Of a DNA stretch of 64,000 nt, positions 57,480 through 64,000 are shown piece after piece. The stretch comes from Tamarix chinensis (taxonomy: Eukaryota; Streptophyta; Magnoliopsida; Caryophyllales; Tamaricaceae), in the NCBI GenBank assembly GCA_030549775.1, contig CM060174.1:55900444-55964443 (forward strand), given 5' to 3'. Position 1 is the stretch's first letter; every line of letters starts with the position of its first letter. Under the pieces are notes generated by a model that was not told the origin of the DNA, did not search any database, and saw only the letters and a list, made by a program, of their open reading frames with translations. A program made the position numbers and the translations under genes.

Positions 57480-58720
57480 TTCCTATTTTTCCATTCCCCT
57501 TTTTTACCCTTTCTCCCCCTTTTCCTTTTCTTCTCTTCTTTTTCCCATTTTCCCTTCCCTCGGGCTACCTCACCAGGCCAGCCCTCCCCCGCGCGTTTGG
57601 GCCAAGCCCGTTCCCCCAGCCCCTTCTCCTCCTCGCACGGCACACCAGCCCGCCCTCCTTCCTTTATTTTCTCCCTGGACCGGCCGACTCTCTTCTTTCC
57701 TATGCCGGTCCAGCCGCTTGCCCAGCTTCTTCCTCCCTTCTTTCTTCTCCCATGCCCGACTAGCATTTCTGCCATGGTCGAGCACGCCGCCGCCTGCAAC
57801 CCGGCCACCATCTACCTCCCTGCCCTCTCTCTTCCTCTCTCCCCCATCATTTTCTTTCCTCATTCGAATCCAACCAGCCTTGTATCCCCAGCCTGCGCGC
57901 CCTGTTTCTTTCCCTCTTCTCCCCTTCCTTCTCCCTGCCACCCGACCAGCCCTGCCACCTGCGCCCTCTCGCCGGCCAGCCAACTGCCCCCTCTCTTCTC
58001 CCTCTTATTTTTCTCCATCTCCCCAGCCCTTCATTCCCCTCATTTTTGAGCCCTTCTCCTTCTCTCGAGCTCCTTCTTCTCTCCTTCCTTCTTCCCCATT
58101 TTTTTCTGTTTTCTCTCCACGCAGCCGCCAACCACCGTTCTAACTGCCGCACCCAGCCCTGCGCTGCCTACTGCCACCACCCCCTACTGCCCTGCACCCC
58201 CACGCTGCCCCCTCGAGCTTGCACTTCCTCCCTTCTCCACCTCTTCCTTTTTCTCCCCATTTTTCCCTTTACCACCGAGCCACCTGCAACCGCCACTTCC
58301 GCCGCCGTTCGGCCACCTCTGCCGCCACCCAACCCACCGTTCTACACCCTGCAACCCCCTATACCACCACCATGCATTAGTTAGTTGAAAACAGCCCCTA
58401 CACCCCTCCATTTTTCCCTCCCCTTTTCCTTCCTTCTCAGCCCTCCACCTCGACCCACCTCTGCAGCCAACTTCGCCGCCGCCCTATGCCACCGTGAAAC
58501 CATCCTTAGCCTCCACCTACACCCCCTCTTCACTCCTGCACCATTCCCTTGCCTTGAAACCTCCCCCAACTACCTTCTTTTCTAGCCTAAAGTTCCTAAA
58601 CCAAGCCATCTCCTCCCTTCTATCTTACTCCCTTCGAACCCTTTTTCTCCTCTCATTTTGCATGAGACTCACGCTGTTCATACAGCGTGAGCTCCCCCTT
58701 GTTTTGAAATTCATTTGGTT
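57480..58720. repeat. Pyrimidine-rich block of solo LTR
   Basis: CCTTC, CTCCC and CCGCC words dominate. Frames up to 150 codons stay open on both strands (for example 57597-58049 plus, 57570-57983 minus), but the products are Pro/Ser/Phe or Gly/Arg/Lys strings. The same block is in three sister LTRs, so it is part of the LTR, maybe its leader. GACTCACGCTGTTCATACAGCGTGAGC (58666-58692, in pieces) forms a hairpin: CTCACGCTGT pairs with ACAGCGTGAG. Confidence 0.7.
58668..58691. promoter_or_regulatory. 10-bp perfect hairpin at the end of the pyrimidine block
   Basis: CTCACGCTGT is followed after four bases (TCAT) by ACAGCGTGAG, a perfect stem. The sister LTR at 35583-35620 has TAGCTCACGCTACATGCACA at the equivalent place, so part of it is conserved. 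Its role is unknown. Confidence 0.6.
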
Positions 58721-59359
58721 AAACTTTGAGGTATATTCATATTTAATTAAAGTGTATTATTATTAAATAAATTTGTTTTATAAAGTTTTATCCTTTAATT
58801 TCTTACTTCTAACCTAATAATGATTAATATTATTTTTAGGTGTTGAGTTGCTAATAAAGCCTGAATCTTTAACCAGGGTACCGGTAAGATTTGATATTTT
58901 GCGGGATTAAGGTAATCGTTAATCCTCCCTTAAATACATGGAAAAACGTATGCTAGCACATTAGGGATTTAGTATGATTTTATGCATGTTTTGTGTGCTT
59001 AGCATGATATATATATGGTTGCTTATATTGTTTGATAAAAAGGAAAAGTATGATAACTCTTGTGCCATATGTAGGTATGATAATTAAGGAAGAAGTTCGA
59101 TTATTGATGGAAATATTAAATGCTTGTTTATGACGTATTGTGTTGTTAATGCATGAGTAATATTATTGCCTAAGGGTATTTTAGTAATTATGCTTATGAA
59201 GTATGTGATCTAATGTATGAAGTTGCTAATGAGTATTATGTTGAATAATGACAAGTTGGTGGACTTAGATGTTAAGAATGAAGTACTAATATCATTATTT
59301 TATGTATTGATGGTAAATTCATAAAAATGGTGAATAAAGGGGTTGAGTGGAAATTTTAT

Positions 59360-60440
59360 AAGTGAAAAGGGTATTTCGGTAATTTTATAAGTAAAAGGGT
59401 AATTTGGCAATTTAAAAGGAAAGGGGTTAAATGATAATTTATAAGTAAAAGGATAAAATTGTAAGTTGTGAGAAAGAAGGGTATTATGGTAATTTTTGAG
59501 ATAAAAGAATAATATGATATTTTTATGATTAAATGGCCAAATGATAATTTTATAAGTAAAGGGGTATTATGGTAATTTTGGAGAAAAGGGTAAAGCGGTA
59601 ATTTTGGAGTCAAGGGGCAATATAGTAATTTTATAAGTAAGTGGTAAGAATGGTAATTTTGGAAGTAGGGGTAAAATAGTAATTTTGGATGAAGGAGGGC
59701 ATTATGGTAATTTTTCAAGTAAATGGGCATTATGGCAAATTTTGGAAGTAGATGGGCAAAATAGTAATTTCATAAGTAAGTGGTAATATGGTAATTGTAT
59801 AAGTGAATGGCGAAATGGTAATTTATAAGTAAAGCGGTAATATGGTAATTATAAAGATGGAGAAGGGTAGATTAATCATTATAAATATGGAGAAGGGTAA
59901 AATTGGTAATTATAATTATGAAGAAGGGTAAATTGATAATTGTAATTATGAAGAAGGGTAACTTGGGTTTTATGATAATTAAAAAGGTTAAAATGACAAT
60001 TAAAATAATTGAGAGGGGTAAAATGGTAATTATGATAAAGGAGAAGGGAAATTTGGTAATTTATCCAACTAAAGGGGCAATTTGGTAATTTGGTCGATTA
60101 AAGGGTAAAGTGATAATTATTTAACCACCTAAAGGGGCAAAATAGTAATCACGATAATGAAGGAGGGTAATTTGGTAATTTATCCAACTCAAGGGTAATT
60201 TAGTAATTATAACAAAGGAGAAGGGTAATTTGGTAATCTAATCAACCAAATGGGACATATGTTAAGTGTAGCAATTATGAGGGGTGAATGGTGATCTAAA
60301 AAGTGTAAGAGACAACTTGATAACCTAAATTGGATAAGGGGTAATTTGGTAATTATGCAACCTAAAGGGTAATATGGTAATTTATCAAGTAAGGAAGGGA
60401 TGGCTCGGCAATTATATAAGTAAGGGGTAAATGAGTAATT
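59360..60440. repeat. Minisatellite of GGTAATTTGGTAATTTTATAAGTAA-type units
   Basis: About 35-40 degenerate units of roughly 22-30 bases. It has sub-families: AAGTAAAAGGGTAATTTGG first, then ATTATGAAGAAGGGTAAATT (about 59860-59960), then CCAACTAAAGGGGCAATTTGG (about 60060-60260). The equivalent array in the LTR at 9060-10175 is reversed. The frames at 59356-59730, 59903-60088 and 60207-60506 are array reading frames. Confidence 0.88.
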
Positions 60441-60884
60441 TGTACCTAACATGTTGTTGTGATTGTGGACCATTATATTATGATTTAAATAATGTTGATT
60501 AGCCAATTAAGAGTATTTGATAATTAGTATGGCCTTAATGATTTCCCTGTGATATCCTGGATAATCATCTGAATAAGGAATGACTAATGATATCGGAACG
60601 ATTGAAAGTAAACAAGTATCTGATTATCGTGATTTTCGTGATCACTTTAAATTAAGACACTAATACTTAAAGTGAAAGACCTCGAGACCGGGAATGGTGA
60701 CTCCTTAGGAGTCGCTACCCTAAGGACGTGGTTTAGTCCACGATTATTCTGGTATTTGCTGGTGTGCCTTTGTGCTTAGCCAGGCCCTATATCTTACTCT
60801 TTCTAGCTCCACGGACCTAGTTAGGGGGTATGCATACTTATGGATTAGGTGTCCTTGTCGGTAGGGTACTGATTAGCTTTATGC

Positions 60885-60985
60885 ACTAGTACAACCAGGG
60901 TACCTTTGCGTCCTTGGGTTCGTGGTTGAAGGGTACTGAGTAGCTGATATGCATCGGTACGACCAGTGTACCTTTGTGTCATGGG
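60885..60985. repeat. 68-bp tandem pair
   Basis: TACCTTTGCGTCCTTGGGTT at 60901 and TACCTTTGTGTCATGGGTTA at 60969 are 68 bases apart, each with AGGGTACTGA(T/G)TAGCT upstream. It matches the pair at 8016/8084. Confidence 0.88.
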
Positions 60986-61106
60986 TTATTGATCTCCCGT
61001 TTGAGGAAAATAAATATGATTGATGTGCTGATTAAAGAAATGAAAGATACTATTATTGAAAGTGGAATATTAATGAGCCGGGCCCAAATGATTATGATAT
61101 TGAGTA

Positions 61107-61322
61107 CCGGTCCACCGGTTATAATAGTGGTCAGGAGCGTTGTGCCCTGGATGATGATTCTTTATATATCCCGATCCACCGGTTATAATAGTGGTCAGGA
61201 GCGTTGTGCCCTGGACGATGATTCTTTATATATCCCGGTCCACTAGTTATAATAGTGGCCAGGAGCGTTGTGCCCTGGATGATGATTTTATATATATTCC
61301 GGTCCACCGGCAATAATAGTGG
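61107..61322. repeat. 64-bp tandem repeat, four units
   Basis: Units beginning CCGGTCCACCGG (or one-base variants) start at 61107, 61171, 61235 and 61299, exactly 64 bases apart, each with ATAATAGTGGTCAGGAGCGT. Differences are few, so the array is recently homogenised. The first words are nearly palindromic. Confidence 0.95.
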
Positions 61323-61418
61323 GGGTCCCGAGCTCAATAAAACTAGTATTGTATGTGAATAAAGTTATGAAAAAATACTAATTACTTATAGTGGAACACC
61401 ATGTGAGTCGGGGCCAGA

Positions 61419-61562
61419 CCGGTCCATCGACAAATAATAGTGGTCAGAGGCGTTCTGCCCTGTGTGTTTATCTTCCGGTCCATCGGTAAATAATAGTGGT
61501 CAGAGGCGTTCTTCCCTGAGTGTATACTTTCCGGTCCACCGGCTATAATATTGGGGTTCTCG
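61419..61562. repeat. 56-bp tandem repeat, three units
   Basis: CCGGTCCATCG/CCGGTCCACCGG starts at 61419, 61475 and 61531, exactly 56 bases apart, with AATAATAGTGGTCAGAGGCG. It is a variant of the 64-bp unit with a shorter linker. Confidence 0.93.
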
Positions 61563-61757
61563 TACTCACATGGATATAAAATATGATACTGATTGAATGG
61601 TGATGGAATAATGGCTTAAGGCCCAAAGATATCGATCGTGAATTATAACTTGTGTTACGTGTGATTGTTATGTATGTACCTCAGTTTACATATGTATATA
61701 GTTGCACTATGTGTTGCATTGCGGGCCTGTCTTTAAGTGTGGTATTAAAGGGTTACT

Positions 61758-61797
61758 CAGTACCGTAGTACTGAAGGGATTCCCTTTGTGGGGCCCC
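61758..61797. promoter_or_regulatory. Three adjacent palindromes near the LTR 3' end
   Basis: CAGTAC-CGTA-GTACTG, AAGGGA-T-TCCCTT and GGGGCCCC follow each other within 40 bases. The same places in the sister LTRs (37452-37490, and 7499-7540 reversed) keep the AGTAC..GTACT stem and the GGxCCCCT word in decayed form. The position, about 400 bases before the LTR end, fits the region where LTR transcripts end or are processed. Confidence 0.6.
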
Positions 61798-62199
61798 TGC
61801 CTATTCAATGGGCAGTGCCCTTGCAGGTCTTTTCAGGTGCTACTCAAGTGGGCTACGGGAAGAGAGTAAGGAGTTATCCGGTATCGTTGGGGTTTTCTCT
61901 TTCTCTTTTAAACTTTTGGTTTTAATGCTAATGCTGTTTAAGTAACCATCACTGGTAGATTTTATTCTTGTAAACGATTTGATGCGCTACTCTGATTTAT
62001 GTATGTTTGAAATTCTTTCAAATTATATTTCATTGTTCTTAGCCTTAGCACTTGGTACTGGAACGGTATGAGTGAACCAGTCTAGTACTAAGTGTGGCGG
62101 TAATACTCCCAAAGTTCACATTTTATTAATTTGCTTCCGCTAATTTCCTTTTAATTAACAAAATTTTTCAGTAGTGAATTTTGGGGGTGTTACAAGAAT

Positions 62200-63065
62200 A
62201 GTGTGTAATGTTGAGTAATATAATTCTCTTTGTATGTTTCATTTGATTTCATATTCTTTGTGAATTGAAGTTGTACATGTCCATTCATCTTAGTGAGTTT
62301 GGATTTATGTCTTTGATGATATACTTTGTGAATCTCATAAAAGTTATATTTACCTTGGAAGTCTACTTTGTGTGTTTTTCTTGAGGTATCCCAAGTGAGA
62401 AAATCTTTATGAATCCTTAGTTGGTAGTTTGGGATTGTTTACTTTGTAAAATCATTTCCATTCATATCCATTTTGTACCCTTTGAGTACAAATTTCATCA
62501 TTCGAATTGGACTTTATATATGATGGTGGTTGAATTTTGGGGTGGGCATGTAGATCTACATTAAAAGTTATATGAAAGCCTATATTATCCTTCTTAAAGT
62601 TAATCACTTTTCTATACCTTTTGTTCTACTCATTTTGTTGATTTTCTTTTGATTTTTCAACACCATTCTCATCTTCATTTTTCTACTTGTTTTTCTTGAA
62701 TTATATCAAGAAACCATTCACTAGCATATATTCATATTTCTAGTACATCCAATATAAAGAAACTCATAAAGCTTTTAATTTCTTTATCCTTTTTAGTTTC
62801 TTTCTCTTTCCTTCTCCTTCAAGAATCCAGTAAGATTGTCTGATCTCAAGAATTAGTTGATCTTCAATCTTATCTATGCTTATTCCACCAAGATATTCAT
62901 CAAGATATTGATAAACTTCATCAAGATTCCTATAAGTTTGAAGATACACTTTCTTTTCTTTATAAAACCTATTTGGTTTTTATTCTTGTGTATTATATCC
63001 TTTTCTTTTGTGAGTTGTGAGACCACACACCCAAAAACATACCTTTCCTTGAGTTATTTCTATTT
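62200..63065 (+). mobile_element. Possible LTR-like host of the solo LTR, right part
   Basis: Non-coding sequence with TTTCATTTGATTTC, TTTTTCTTGA and ATCAAGATATT words, continuing from 57159 after removal of the solo LTR. TTCATCAAGAT-type words recur at 62895-62930. No PBS or terminal TG..CA pair was found, so the element type is open. Confidence 0.3.
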
Positions 63066-63925
63066 TATTATGTTTTGTTTAGGAAGAACATATTCGGTTG
63101 GGTTGTGTATAAAAAAAGACCCTCCTTTTTTTGCGCAAATACCCTACCACATTTTGAATTTTGCTGGCCAAATGGTGTTGCTGGCCAACCCTGACCATAC
63201 ATGCCTTACTCCCTAGTTGTCCCAAAGACCTTACCCTCTCCTCTAAGCTTTATAAATACCTCTCACTAGTTTGAACTCAAAGCTTTTTTCCCAAAACCCT
63301 AAAAATTTACTCCTACGCATTGCCGCCACTTCAGACGCTTCATCTGCCACCGTCGGCCAACTTCGCCGCCTGCTCTACCCACCTAAGTTCTCCCTACGCT
63401 GCCCTCTAACTAATTATGCCTCCCTTCTCCCTCGATTCTCCCTGCACAAGCCACCTCAGCTGTGCAAAGTAGCCCCCTCGACCAACCCCTTCTTCCTCAT
63501 CTATCACCCTTCGCGCTGCCTTTAACCATGAATCCCGCCGTTACCAATGCCCCTTACACCTCCCGAAACCACCTACAGACCCTCCTCTATCTCCCCCTAC
63601 TCTCCTTTTCCTTCTCCTCCCTCTCCTCCTCTCTTTCTCTTCTTCTTCTTCTTCTTTCCCATTCGGCCACCACCGCCGTCGTGCGCCACCACCATTGGCT
63701 GCACTGCCACCCTCATTCTACTCCTCTCCCACTAGTCAGTCGCAAACACCCTTACTTTTTCCCTTTTCTTCTCTTTTTCTAGCCATCGCTGCCACCGCTG
63801 TGTACCACCACGCCAGTGCCGCCTGTCACCACCAGTCTAAGGTGGAACCCTAAACCCCCTTAACCCTTTTATCCTATTTTTACAAGCTTTATTTTATTTT
63901 ATTTTATTTCCATTAGTTTGAATAT
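63066..63925 (+). other. CT-rich, TATA-bearing stretch, gene or LTR leader not decided
   Basis: GCTTTATAAATACCTC (TATA at 63251-63258) is followed after about 40 bases by CCCAAAACCCTAAAAAT and then by pyrimidine-rich sequence with GCCGCC and CACC words to about 63860. Frames at 63271-63525 and 63462-63782 are open but of Pro/Ser/Leu composition. The likeness to the pyrimidine block at 57480-58700 (for example CCAACTTCGCCGCC in both) favours an LTR leader over a gene. The AAACCCTAA word is also found in plant 5' leaders. Confidence 0.4.
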
Positions 63926-63937
63926 AATAATAACAAT

Positions 63938-63988
<51 letters not shown>

Positions 63989-64000
63989 AATAATAATAAT
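63926..64000. repeat. AAC/AAT microsatellite
   Basis: AATAATAACAATAAC passes into about 17 AAC units and then AAT units to the window end. Confidence 0.95.

Larger units (their letters stand above)
57160..62194 (+). mobile_element. Solo LTR, large Tekay-like family, forward orientation, TSD AGAAT
   Basis: It begins TGTAATCCCCC, ends GGGGGTGTTACA, and has exact AGAAT duplications at 57155-57159 and 62195-62199. At about 5.0 kb it is the cleanest copy of the family. Order inside: AT-rich start, pyrimidine block (57480-58700), ACCAGGGTACCGGTAAG (about 58872), GGTAATT minisatellite (59360-60440), 68-bp pair (60885-60985), 64-bp and 56-bp arrays (61107-61560), a set of palindromes (61758-61797). 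No pol or primer site, so recombination between LTRs removed the body. Confidence 0.92.

Noticed and set aside
57570..58585. Long overlapping open frames of up to 150 codons on both strands
   Set aside because: They lie in a pyrimidine-rich block where stop codons are rare by composition; products are Pro/Ser/Phe or Gly/Arg/Lys strings and the block recurs in sister LTRs.
61107..61562. Repeat-spacer array resembling CRISPR
   Set aside because: The units are contiguous tandem repeats with similar linkers and no unique spacers; the genome is a plant.
63271..63782. Host gene downstream of a TATA box at 63251
   Set aside because: Composition and words match the LTR pyrimidine block; no signal peptide or domain, and the window ends before any support could appear.

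Overview
The window is nuclear DNA of a flowering plant. The evidence is the repeat set: a chromodomain Ty3/gypsy element with a tRNA-iMet primer site, an Athila-lineage gypsy element, Cassandra TRIM elements whose LTRs carry 5S rRNA-like sequence, CACTA elements with TNP2-type transposase remains, hAT and Tourist MITEs, and a tRNA-derived SINE-like insertion. The one convincing host gene encodes a plant-type proline-rich, probably GPI-anchored wall protein. I cannot name the species. No tRNA gene, functional rRNA gene, CRISPR array or operon is visible.

Layout. Positions 1-33809 are one Tekay/Del-type chromovirus, cut at its left end by the window edge and split by later insertions. A reverse-oriented solo LTR (241-4639) sits in its 5' LTR. 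Its gag is followed by another reverse solo LTR (7123-12340), which holds a Tourist MITE (8773-9011). An unclassified insertion (about 13880-15923) holds a Cassandra solo LTR (14573-14876). A complete but dead Athila element (about 16410-29680) lies in its integrase and carries its own solo LTR (18148-19709). A hAT MITE (32980-33419) lies in its 3' LTR. Next come a truncated Cassandra element (34108-34540), an inverted LTR end (34541-34654), a third large solo LTR (34655-37902) and a diverged tandem duplication (about 38015-38445).

Positions 38880-48342 are a CACTA element (target duplication GGA). Its transposase is split by a second, unrelated CACTA element (41931-45166, target duplication GAT) that carries a GC-rich block of unknown origin. 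A full-length Cassandra lies at 48901-49659. Positions 49.7-52.3 kb are the only low-repeat island and hold the host gene (51078-51575) and, on the other strand, a weak exon candidate. Beyond it are two SINE-like units, one split by a 1.7 kb hAT element (52729-54432), then an AT-rich microsatellite stretch, then a fourth large solo LTR (57160-62194) inside another LTR-like sequence. The window ends in a CT-rich, TATA-bearing stretch and an AAC microsatellite.

Every transposon reading frame seen here is broken by stops, frameshifts or insertions, many of them looking like C-to-T decay at CAG, CAA, CGA and TGG codons, as expected for old methylated repeats. The history can be read from exact target-site duplications: Tekay first, then solo LTRs, Athila and small DNA elements inside it; independently, CACTA 2 into CACTA 1 and hAT into a SINE.
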